A DNA stretch of 64,000 nt from Hedera helix. Its lineage: Eukaryota > Streptophyta > Magnoliopsida > Apiales > Araliaceae. The first letter of the stretch is position 1. The number at the start of each line of letters is the position of its first letter. Below are positions 44,985 to 56,600 of the stretch, piece after piece. The notes beneath the pieces are model-generated. The model was not told the origin of the DNA and did not search any database. It saw only the letters and a program-made list of their open reading frames with translations. The DNA lies in the NCBI GenBank assembly GCA_947179155.2, contig OX359284.1, positions 6,582,932-6,646,931 of the forward strand, in the 5' to 3' direction. Both the position numbers and the translations under genes were made by a program.

Positions 44985-46539
44985 TTATTTAATAGCATCT
45001 AACAATGAAATATTTACCTCACATTTACGGAAAGTTTCATATAAATTTGAATTTTTCTCATACTTTATTTTTTCGATTAAAGCAAGAGGAAAAAGGGGTA
45101 CCGTTTTATAATCAGAGAGAGGTGTAAATTTATGTTTAGGGGTACCATTATCATCTAGAATATTGTCGTCCTCTTTATTGTTGTCTGTTTCCTTGTTGTC
45201 CACTTCTGCTTTGCTTTGCTCTTTTGGTATAGAATATGTCTTTTCTGGAGTTTCTATCTCTTTACCGCTTCTCAAAGTAATTGCACTGACATTTGCTTTC
45301 GGATTCATCACTGTTGGAGAGGGTAATTTTCTAGAATTTTGTGCCTCCAATCTACTGATGGCAATTGCCATTTGTCTCATCTGTGTTTCCAAATTTTGTA
45401 TATTTGTCTTTGTTTTATGTTGAAATTGCAACGTGTTAGTGCTAAGTTGCTTAACTATATCCTCTAAAGATATATGAGAATGAGATTATTGGCCCTGTTG
45501 TTGTTTGTTGGGATATGGCTGCTTGTATTGTTGGTAGCTTGAGATATTTTGAGTCGCAAACGGATTCCCTTGGTGATTTCCATAGCCAAAATTAGAATGA
45601 TCTCTCCAACCTAAGTTGTACGTGTTCGAGTAAGGATCATATCTCCTTTGTGGTTAACCAGGGAAACCACCTGCTGCATTTACTTGTTCATAGGACTCCT
45701 CCTGAAGAGTGGGGCACATATCTCTTGGATGTCCTATGACCACATAAATTCCACAAGCTTTGACTTGTTGTTCATTACCTACAGCCATTTGACGAACAAA
45801 AGAGGTTAAACTATCAATTCGTTGCTCAAGTGAAGAAATATTTACCTCATTAACATTCTTAGATGAAAAATCAAGCCTAGTGCCAAATTGTTGGGAATTA
45901 GCAGCCATGTTTGCAATTAAGTTCCTTGCAGCTTCAGGAGTTTTGTCCACTAAAGCGCCTCCACTAGCAGCATCAATCATGCTCCTGTCCTGTTGGTAGA
46001 CCTTCATAAAAATATTGAATAAGGAGTTGCTCGCTAATTTGATGGTGGGGACAGCTTGCACATAATTTCTTAAATCGTTCCCAATACTCGTATAGGGATT
46101 CTCTATGGTTCTGTCTCACACCACAAATGTCTTTTCTGATATTGGCTGCCCATGAAGCTGGGAAATATTTTTCCGAGAATAGTCTTTTCATCTCTTCCCA
46201 TATGGTGATGCTTCCGGAGGGTAGGTAGTAGAGTCAATCCTTAGTCAAATCTTTCAAGGAAAATGGAAAAGCTCTTAGATTGATTTGCTTTTCAGTCACT
46301 CCAGAAGGCTTCAGACTTGTGCAGACCATATGAAATTCTTTTAAATGTTTGTGAGGATCTTCACCTGCAAGGCCATGAACATTGGGCAATAAATGTATTA
46401 GACCAGATTTTAATTCAAAGAAAGTGTTAGCATCTAAATTTGGAAAAATTATGCTTAAAGGTTGTTGGTTCAAATCAAGGGCCGTAAGCTCTTTCAAAGT
46501 TCGATTTCTAGCTATGATTTTCATCTTTAACCTGCACAA
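44985..46539 (-). pseudogene. gag: Athila 2 gag (degenerate)
   Basis: From the N-terminus: 46539-46234 (MKIIARNRTLKELTALDLNQ, LIHLLPNVHGLAGEDPHKHL, LKDLTKD), then 46191-45973 (MKRLFSEKYFPASWAANIRK, YEYWERFKKLCASCPHHQI), 46061-45654 (MIDAASGGALVDKTPEAARN and the zinc knuckle) and 45431-44985 (tail, ITLRSGKEIETP). Stops and frameshifts separate the parts. The zinc knuckle reads CGIYVVIGHPRDMC, so its second Cys is Tyr. The insertion site of the 2.07 kb solo LTR in Athila 1 is empty here (about 45632). Confidence 0.85.
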
Positions 46540-46637
46540 CTCAAATAAAATATGAAAACTAGAAAAATTTAAAAACTAAGAATAAATTACTAAATTAAAA
46601 TAAAATTTACAAAAGCACAAAAATAAATAAAATCACT

Positions 46638-46655
46638 TCCCCGGCAACGGCGCCA
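46638..46655 (-). other. Primer-binding site for tRNA-Asp (Athila 2)
   Basis: Minus strand TGGCGCCGTTGCCGGGGA, complementary to the tRNA-Asp 3' end, 8 bases inside the LTR end. Confidence 0.9.
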
Positions 46656-46663
46656 AAATTTGG

Positions 46664-48194
46664 TGTGCTGTCGCAGGCACCCAAAAATAAAATCTTACTT
46701 TTGAAAAAATATTAATGTAGTAGTGTAAGTAAGAGTCAATCCCACATAGAATGATTAATTTAATTTTATGTTTTGTAAACCAAAATTGGGGGGTTTTTAA
46801 TTAAAGAAATAATTTAAATAAAATTAACTAAAATAAATATGCAAGTAATTTAATGAAATAAATAAGAAAAAAAAAACCTTTGGTTTAGGTTAACATCCAC
46901 CATCAAGAATTTAGAACTGATCATTGATGCAAGAATAACTCAATTCATATTTTAAATATTCAACATGGAATAATTACTCCCATTCGAATAGTTTTTCTAT
47001 CTCTCCTTAATTTTTGTTAAGTAGAAACAAGCGATCTAAATAACACTTATTACTAAATAACCTAAAATAAGTGCTAAAGATTTAACTTAGTAGAAGCTTT
47101 AAAAATTAGAAAGATCGTTGAACTAAATAACACAATCCAAGCGTTTGTATTTAATTTAGATGAATATTCTTCCTAAGATATAACAATCTTTTGATCTGCA
47201 AAATAATTATTAATCTTAGTTACTTCGCAAATTAAAGTGACCAAACAATTACGGATTTGATATTTAATTTAGCAGTAGATTTCAACGAATAATAAACTAA
47301 TATGCATCCTAGCAATCAAACGAATTAATCAAAAAATTAAATACAGAAAAATATCCAATACTCAAAATAAAAATTGAATAATTAAGATAAATTAGATCTC
47401 ACAGTTTATAAATCTTGATGGCTTCAATCACTTAAACCAAGAAAAATAATTTAGCTACACATAGCCATAAAAAAATGCCAAAGAATAAAAGAGAGAATTT
47501 TCTAGTAAAAAGTTGTATATTACATTGTATCTCAAGCCTCTATTTATAGGCTATATAATCTTCCTAACCCTAATAGGAATTATACTTTTCAAACCCTAAT
47601 AGGATTTAAAATACAAAATATAAAAATATAAAATCTTAATTTATTTTTTCTTTTCCAAATTGCAATTGGATTTATTAATTTATTTGCTATTGCTAGAACC
47701 ACGCGGAAAAGGGGAAAAAAAACAGCACTTGGCCCGCATGGAAACCAAGGCAAAACACTGTCAACTGCCCTACATGCCAACCACGCGCCTTCTGGCATCA
47801 GCAACACTTCGCGCATTGCGCTATTTCTTTTTCTCTTTTGGTCTGACCGCGCATGGCGCAGAGTCCGCTGCTACTGCTTAAGCCAAAACGTTGTTGTTTC
47901 TTGTTTACCAGCTAATCCATTCCTTTGCGCGCATGGTGCGGATCTGCCTTGCTGATGAAATTACCAAAATGCCACCGGTCCACAAACTTCTCCTTAATTA
48001 CAGAATTGACATCCTCTTTAATTAATTCCTACAAAAATAAATTTAAATTGAATAAAAATAATCTAAAAATACCAATAATCATAATAATAATGCATAAAAT
48101 TAAATAAATTACCTAAAACACTAAAAATACTTAAAAACTTATAAATAATTAAGCCTAAAAATACCTAATAAATAGATATAAAATTAACTTATCA
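46664..48194 (-). mobile_element. Athila 2, 5' LTR
   Basis: On the minus strand the LTR starts TGATAAGTTAATTTTA at 48194 and ends ...GACAGCACA at 46664. A TATA box (reverse TATAAATAG) is at 47540-47548. GC-rich motifs similar to those of Athila 1 lie at 47800-47945. The first ~100 bases differ from Athila 1, so the LTRs are related but not recent duplicates. Confidence 0.85.
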
Positions 48195-49146
48195 ACTTTA
48201 CTAAAATGTTTGAACTTGAATGTGATGTTTCAGGTTTAGAGATTAGAGCGGTATTGATGTAAGAAGGCAAACTAAGGGAATGGTTCTTAACTATCCTACT
48301 TACGACAAGGAGTTATACGTGTTGGTTAAAGCCTTAGAGACATGGCAGCACTACCTTTGGCCTAAGGAGTTTGTGATTCATATGGATCATGAGTCATTGA
48401 AGTACTTGAAGGGTCAACATAAATTGAACAAGAGACATGCACAGTGGATGGAGTTTATCGAGACATTCCCATATGTCATTCGATATAAACAAGGTAAGAA
48501 AAATATTTTGGCAGATGCTCTATTGCAAATGTATGTGTTGTTAAATACTATTTATGCTAAATTGCTTGGTTCTAAGGGAATTAAGGAACTATATGCATTA
48601 GACCATGACTTTCGTGAAGAGTATAGATCTTGTGTTAGGAATGCAGTAGGTAAGTACTTTAAGCATGATGGTTTTCTTTTTCGTGAAAATAAATTGTGCA
48701 TACCTGCTTGCTTTTTTATGTTAATTACTTGTTAAAGAATCACATGAGGGTGATTTAATGGGTTATTTTGTTGTAGTTAAGACATTATTTGTTTTGTAAA
48801 AATATTTTTATTAGCCACATATGAAACGTGATGTAGAGTAAATTTGTGATATAATTACTTGTTAAAGAATCACATAAGGGTGGTTTAATATTTTATTATA
48901 TTTTTTCTAATTAGGTTTGCAAATTTTAGACTATAAATATGTTATCTTTTTTTGAAGAATTCTTTTACCAATTATTATCAATATTGTTATGCTTTTCTTT
49001 GGAGAATTCGTTATTTTTTTGTGCGCAATAGTTTATGTCTTTGTGTTAGTAGGTTAAGCTAATCACAGTAATACGTTACGTTAGATAAGAAGAAAAAAAA
49101 TAAAAATAATAAAAAATATATAGTATAAAAATGAAGAATAAGAAAA
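48195..49146 (+). repeat. Tandem unit 3, part b (RNase H, integrase start)
   Basis: Continues 'actttactaaaatgtttgaa' after Athila 2. Open frame 48280-48735 is the best-preserved of the three: KALETWQHYLWPKEFVIHMD, HESLKYLKGQHKLNKRHAQW, KNILADALLQMY, LDHDFREEYRSC, FRENKLCIPAC. The AT-rich tail ends 'gaagaataagaaaa' at about 49146, where homology with units 1 and 2 stops. Confidence 0.9.
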
Positions 49147-50330
49147 CACAAACAAACAGTCTAATGTGGTTTGGTTAATTTTTCAGTCACTAAAAGGAAA
49201 AAGTTTTGGAAAATGGTTGGTTGTTGCTTTTAAAACAGTTCAATCATATATAGATTAATAGTGTTTGGATGTTGTGTACTTATATTTATTCGGTATAGAC
49301 AAGTTTATGTACACAACATCCAAACACAAAATAAAACATTACATCTATTTTAACCATTAAAAAGTGGGGGTATGACATGGATTTCAATGACATGTCCCAA
49401 TTTTTAATGGTTAAAATTGATATAGTGTTTGAATTAAGGCTGTAAATGGATTCGGACGGGTCGGGCTTGGATCAGAGTTGAGTAAAAATCGAAGGGGACC
49501 CAAGTTCATTTATTACATGAGTCAATTTTGAGCAGCATTTAAGATTCGACATCTCAAACGAGCTGGATGTGAGAGACCGAATAGTCTACTTGTTTTTTCC
49601 ATGAACAACTCGACGTCTTTTCGAATCATTTGGTATGAATTCAATCGAAAAGGTCATTTATGGTTCGTGAGTACGATTATACGTATATCATTTTATATCG
49701 CTTAATCCCTTCGATGTTGTCTCAGACTCTCTTTCACTAATGCTTTTGATGATTTCTCTTTTATAGTTCAGCGTTTATACTCTATTACATTAATACACTA
49801 TTTTTTGTCATTTATTGTGTAGATAATCTTAAGATCTGCAGATGCATGGCTATGACTTGAGAGAATTCAAATAGATTAACTTCAATTGATGAATAAGGGG
49901 ACTAGAAAATTATTTTGGTACTACTTCATTTCTAAATGCCAATTGCTCACATTATATAATCCAAACCTTCAAAAAGAATAAGTATAAATACACAACATTC
50001 AAACATTATATCCATCTTAACTATTAAAAAGTGGAGTATGACATTGAAATTCATGCTATATCTCACTTTTTAATGATTAAGATAGATGTAATGTTCAATT
50101 TTGTATTTAAATATTGAGTATATAGACTTGTCCACTCAAAAATGAGAACACTATTAAGCTTTAATATTTATATATATTTTTGACGTAATTTAAATTTATC
50201 ATAAACGCGCCTATAACGACTCAAAAAAATATAAGTGAATACGAGTATATGTAATTATTTTTAAAAAATAATATTAAATACTATTAGAGTATAAATTTTA
50301 TTCTTTAAAACAAAATAATATTCTTTTATA
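49147..50330. other. Intergenic spacer with hairpin MITE-like repeats
   Basis: No genes. An inverted repeat GTGTTTGGATGTTGTGTAC / TGTACACAACATCCAAACAC spans about 49260-49326. Next, 49349-49418 folds as 'ttaaccattaaaaagtgggg' against 'caatttttaatggttaa'. A diverged copy of the second hairpin lies at about 49998-50090 ('taactattaaaaagtggagt' to 'ctcactttttaatgattaa'). The AT-rich end precedes the ARI promoter. Confidence 0.6.
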
Positions 50331-50334
50331 CAAA

Positions 50335-50341
50335 TATAAAG
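50335..50341 (+). promoter_or_regulatory. Possible TATA box of the ARI gene
   Basis: TATAAAG lies about 365 bases before the ATG, followed by a pyrimidine-rich leader (a 20-base T run near 50485 and 'ctctctctcct' near 50570), typical of plant 5' UTRs. Position of the transcription start is not determinable from sequence alone. Confidence 0.3.
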
Positions 50342-50699
50342 AGGTATTTGTTTCTTTATTCCTTTTTTAGTTATGGAGTCTTCATTTTCATGTGTATTAA
50401 AAATGGGATAAAAGTGTTAGTCCTGACAAAGGTAATCTACAAACGACGTCGTAGCGTAAAAAAAAAATTCAGTCCACAGCTCCTTTTTTTTTTTTTTTTT
50501 TTTGTAAATACCCACAGCTCTCTTTACTCTTTACGCTTCTCTCCGTTTGCTATCTAACAAGCCATTTCTCTCTCTCCTCGCCGGTAAAATTCGCCGGTGT
50601 GCAGCTCCGATCGATAGAATTGATTGAATAATCGGCTTAAAACGATTGATCAGCCTATTTGTACACACACACATATCATTACTATATATATATGTATAG

Positions 50700-53600
50700 A
50701 TGGAGGATTACATGACTAGCGAAGAAGATTACTATTATTCTGATCGAGACTCGCTCGACGGCCTGGAAAATGAAGAGTCCGATTCTCAATGGGTCCCTAC
50801 TAAAGCTTCTTCAAGCAAGGTATTCATGTGTGTCTGTATAGATACACGTATACACATGCTACAGTTTTCTCAATATTTTATTTGATGATTTGGATTAATA
50901 TTTATCTTAAGTTTTATTGCGAGCTGTTATCTGTTTTTTTTATTGGACATAGTCTGTGGGAAAGTTTGAGATTCTTGATTTAGGGAATTGGGTGATCGGA
51001 TTTGTCATAAATTATTTTCTGATAGTAAAAGATTAAGTTTTTTTTTTTCCCCATCGGATTAGTTATTTTTGTGGAGAATAGTTCTGAAACATATTTAAAT
51101 TATTTTTAGTTTATTGAATGTTTATACAGTTTTCGGTTTCAGATTTCAGATTTTTAAAGAATGAGGAATGAAGGATTAAGAATGAGGATTTTTTTAAGAT
51201 TTTTAAAGAATGTTATTTACCATCTTTTGAAACAAAGGCCAAATTGTTTAATGCTTATTTTCTAGTTGGAACCAAAAAAAAATCGAATTTGTTTGGATTA
51301 ACAAACCAAGAGTGCTTGAGATTGTTATCTAAACCTGCATTGATCTTTTCTATATATAGTTTCTTACCCATAATTTGGTATTTGTCAATTGATGTATTTG
51401 TGTCATAGACTAGTGTTTTATTTTGTTCTGAACCAAGCCAAGGGACAAACCTGTACTGAGAATGGAATGATGCCGTTTGAGTTTAACTCTCAAGTTTCAG
51501 TTTAAGTCCACGCATGAAACATCTAGGGAGTGGGTCATTGGTCGTGTTGTACACGCGCATGTGCTAGTTGTTATTTTTTGCATGTTCGTTTCTCATAGTT
51601 TGTTAGGGTCTTTTTGTGTTGAGAGTTTGTGTGAAGCTATATGTACTGCAAGAATGGTATTGTAGTTGTTATCAATGAAAATATTGGATATTCTCTCTAG
51701 GAATTGCTTCTTCTTTCACCTCGGCTAAGTTACTCTGTCACTTACATTTATCTGTTATTCTTCATAAATTGGTCGCCATTGAAGTTTTGTATTGAGCTTC
51801 ATTACCAGTTTCAACACAAATTCCTCCACAGTAGCTAGTTGATTGTGACTAGGTAAAACCCATTTGCAACAAATGGTATCAGAGCATTGTATTCCCGTGG
51901 TTGATCATTCGAAAATTATAGATCTTGACTTGGAGAAGCTTCAATTGGAACTGCAGGTTTGGAAGAAATTGCATGGAGCTGATGTGATGCCCTCAAATCC
52001 ATGTACTCACTACAACGGATCTGGTGCTCACTATCTAATAACATCCATACCATTTGCTAATAATATGAACTAATTAACTAGTATATTACATAATTTATAT
52101 AGTAGTCTCCACTCCCAGGTTATGATATCTTATCACAATTCTATTACAACTTTACATAAAAAATTATACATCATTAAATACAATATTTTAAAATATATTA
52201 TTCTATTCGCTTGAAGATTCATTTTCTCTTGTCTTTTGACCCTTATCTTTCTGAGCTTTCATTCATGTCTACAATATTTATATAATATGCAAGGTGACCA
52301 ACAATTTTGCTCAATAAGTTTAAAATATATCAATGAATAAATTTTCACCCACAATAAATAGTTGTCAAAGAAATTCTCAAAAACTAAGAATTGTCTATAA
52401 ATGTTCATCAGTTTTTGAATCGAGAACTCTCCAAAATGCTACAATCATAAAGACTGCAAACTCTCCACAGGTATTTTAGGGGATCAACCTATCAATCCCT
52501 ATGTTACACACAACATCATCTCCACGTTGTATTTACAGCGTTAAGTCAGCAATCTGACAATATCGTAATGATATCCCCATATACTAGGGTTCTTCATCCT
52601 CAAACTTTAACTATCAGGAATCCGTCCCAAAACAATTTAGTTTGGACATTAGCTATTACAACAATTCAACGTCTCATAATAATTGTTCATTTTCAGGAAT
52701 TAATCTCAACAATAGAGTTAGCAGTAACAAATGCCATCAACTCTTTACTTTCAATAATACATGGATAATAATAAATTCATAGTTTGACAAAATTCAATGT
52801 GAGCAGTTAAATAAGTTCGGGTATAAAAATATTGGAACTTTTAATTCGTTGATCGTCGTTCATGTTAATTACTTCTCCCCCAAATGACCTGTAAATTAAT
52901 TTTGGGGTTATTATTATTTATTACTGTAAGTAACTACCCGTAACCCTAATCGGTATTTTTCGGGTATTGTAACTAAATTTTATGTACTGTTTTAGCTCAT
53001 CACATTTTTACCCTTAAATTTATAAATATTATTTAACTTATATTATTTAGTAAAGTTATATTATATATTTTCCGGCTTCCTTTAATTAACTTTTTCACAA
53101 TATTCGACAATCCATTTTCCATATCAAACCCACTTCTCGTATGTGTGTTAGATTTTCTGAAATTTTTTCATATTTTTCCAAAAATGTTAGTATTTATTTT
53201 ATAGTCATTTCTCTTCAAATTGTAATATTTCTCATAAATCGAGTTAAACTCCAAAAATCATGAAATTTGGATAGCATTGCAGTACTATTACAAAGAGCCT
53301 CCACTAAAATTTTTAGTCCCAAATAATGTCTAGAACTCAAGTTATGCCCATTTTAGGGTTTCCAAAACCAAAACAGTTTCATCCATAACTCCTCAACAAC
53401 TCTAATTGGGCTAATCTTTGGACATGAACCTCTCCTCAATATGATGTGTCTACCATAATTTTTCGAATCTCATAACACCAAAAATAGTCTCGTGGTCTGG
53501 GTTTAGCCAACTGATCAGTCACTTCAAAAATTTACCAAAAATTAATTCACGGAATTAAGATCTCAAATTTATACAGTAGTTACAGCACTTACAAAGGTAT

Positions 53601-56600
53601 ATACCCTCAAAATTTCAGATCCCAACTCATTACACATTAATACTTATGTAATTTATAAAAACAGGCCAAATTTTGGGTTTTCTAGTACACAATCTTAGGT
53701 TTTGTTATCATTTCCTTCAATCTTTTGAGTTCTCTTGTTTGATCCATGATAATATGAGTTAGCACATTAATGATAGATTTAAGCATGCTCTAACTCCATA
53801 AGCTCCACAAAAATCACTAGTACATAAAGATTAAATTAGGGTTAGAAATGTACCTTCCTAATTTAGCTCGTTTTCTTTCTTTATACTCACTAATTTCATG
53901 TTGATTATTGTTACGATTAAGTGTTGTGAGACAGTCATCAATTGTCTTGTAAGAATTTGCTTTGTAGGTCTCTTGTGAACATGTTGCTTTATACTCACCA
54001 ATTTCATGTTGCTTCAAAGGAATGAAGCAAGCTAGCAAATCCAAGAAGGAAGAAGATAAAAGAAAGAAAACGAGGTAAACTAAGAAGGTATACTTCTAAC
54101 CCTAATTTAATCTTTATGTATTCAAGTAACTTGTGATTTTTGTGGAGCTTATGGAGTTAGAGCATGCTTAAATCTATCTTTAATGTGTTAACTCATATTA
54201 CCATGGATCAAACAAAAGAACTCAAAAGATTGAAGGGGGAATGAAAACAAAATCTAAGACTATGCTAGAAGACCCTAAAATCTGGTCTATTTTTGTAAAT
54301 TGCATAAGTATTAATGTGTAATGGGTTGAGATCTGAAATTTTGAGGTATATACCTCTGTAAGTATTTGCGACCTTAACTCCTTGTGCATTATTTTTGGTG
54401 AATTTTTGAAGTGGACTGGTCAGTGGGCTAAACCCCTATCCATGGGACTGTTTTGGGTGTTAGGAGCTTCGAAATTTTTTGAAAATTTTATGGTAGATAC
54501 ATCATATTGAGGAGAGCTTCACGTCCAAAGATGAGCCCAATTGAAATTGTTGAGGAGTTATGGATGAAACAATTTTGGTATTTAAAACGCTAAAATGGGC
54601 ATGACATGAGTTTTATACATTGTTTGGGGCTTAAATTTTAGGTGGAAGCTCTCTGTAATGTTTCTGAGATACTGTCCAAATTTCATGATTTTTGGAATTA
54701 AACTCGATTTATTAGAAATATTGCAATTTTGAAGAGAAATGGCTATAAAATAAATATTAAACATGCATGGAAAATTTTGGAAAAATTCCAGAAAATCTAA
54801 CATACATACAGGAACATCATGTTAAGAGGAAAAAATTAAATAAAATCTCTAAGTGGGTTTGATGTGGAAAAAGGATTGTGGAAAATTTAATTAAAGGAAG
54901 CCAGAAAATATATAATATAGTTTTGCCCGATAATATAAGTGAAATAATACTTATAAACTTATGGGTAAAAATATAATTTTCAGAGTTAATTCATAAAGGT
55001 GAAGTAAAACGGTATGTAAAATTTAGTTACGATACCCAGAAAATACCAAATAAGGTTACGGTAGTTCCCGACGGTAATAAGTAATAATAATCCCAAAATT
55101 AATTTACCGTCATTCGTTAATGATGTAGGTCACTTCGGGGGAGAAGTAATTAACGTTAACGATGGCCAACTAATTAAAAAAAAACAAGTTCCTATATTGT
55201 ATACCCAAATTTATTTAACTGTTCACATTGAATTTTGTCAAACTCTGAATTTATTGTTGTCCATGTATTATTGAAAGTAAAGAATTGATGCCATTTGTTT
55301 CTACTAACTCTATTATTGAGATTAAATTTTGAAAATGAACAATTATTGTGAAATGTTTGTTGTAATAGTTAATGTCCAAACCAAATTGTTTTGGGGTGGA
55401 TTCCTGATAGTTAAAAGACTAAGGATAAACAACCCTAGTATATGAGGATATCATTATAATATTGTCGGATTATCGACTTAACGCTGTAAATACGACGTGG
55501 AGATGATGTTACACATATCATAAGGTATGATAGACTGATCCCTTAAAATCCCTTTAAACTTTTTGCAGTTTTTGTGACTTTCAAATATTTTGGAGAGTTC
55601 TCGTATTAAAAACTGATAAACATTTATAGACAATTCTTAGTCCCTATGACCACTCAGTTAATACAATAAAAGTTGAAGTTATTGAAATCATTATATTTCT
55701 TTTTAAATCATGTGTTGTTTCACAACTTTTTAAATATCAGATTTTGAGAGTTCCTCTGACAGCTATTTATTGTTCGTGAAAATTTATTCATTGATGTATT
55801 TTAAACTTGCTGAGTAAAGTTGTTGTTCACCCTTGCATATTCTATAAATATTGCTGGTAGGAACGAAAGATCAGAAGGGTCAGGGAAAAGGAAAAGGAAT
55901 CTTCAAGCCACAAGAATAAAATAGTTAATGTATTTAAAAATATTGTATTTAACCTGGGAGTGGAGATTACTATGTAAATTATGTAATAGTTTAGTTAATA
56001 TTATCAGAAAATGTTATGGATGTTATTAGATAGTGAGCACCAGATCCGCTATAGTGACTACATGGATTTGGGTATCACAGCTGATTCTATGATCTCCTTT
56101 CTTCAGTTCAGGGATAGAAGTCGTTGGATTCCCTTGTTGTACTTGATAACTTTCCATATGGTTTTAACCTTGGTGGGATAAATTTTTTGGATGTTATCTT
56201 ATTAGATACAGTTGCTCGGCCCGTAAACAGGGGACCGGACCTTGTTGCTTTACCTGTGGAAAAGACAATTGATGTTGGTTGCCATCATTACAAGTTGTAA
56301 TGAAATTAAATTTGTCTGGGAAAGAACTATAACTGCAGGTAAAGGATTAGTTGGAGTCTTGCTTGATGGTGGAGCGTTTGGAATGAGAAGGGATGCTCTT
56401 CTCGTTTGCCTTGACTATGAATATGGAAACGCAATTGCTTTAGCCAGAATCCTTGCATTTTTGTCTGCCGGTCCTGATTATGGAGCTGATAAACTAGTAA
56501 CGAAATGTTATGGTGATGATTATGCTAGTACAGGAGGGGATGCATATCTTGCCTTACTTTTTGAGTTGGCGCCATTCATTAAAGATTGCACGGTTATTGT

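Larger units (their letters stand above)
42733..48194 (-). mobile_element. Athila-like element 2 (single LTR, no RT/integrase)
   Basis: A minus-strand element with 5' LTR (48194-46664), tRNA-Asp PBS, gag, protease and polypurine tract, but no 3' LTR. It starts on the plus strand with the tract itself (reverse of GTTAAGTGTGGGGGAA) and is flanked by ACTTT on both sides (42728-42732, 48195-48199). As in Athila 1 there is no RT, RNase H or integrase, so both copies descend from, or belong to, the same shortened gag-protease form. Confidence 0.85.

Noticed and set aside
53817..54044. 75-codon minus-strand frame at the palindrome centre
   Set aside because: Spans the spacer and short direct repeats, giving a repetitive peptide (QHEISEYK, KQHEIGEYK); not a credible gene.
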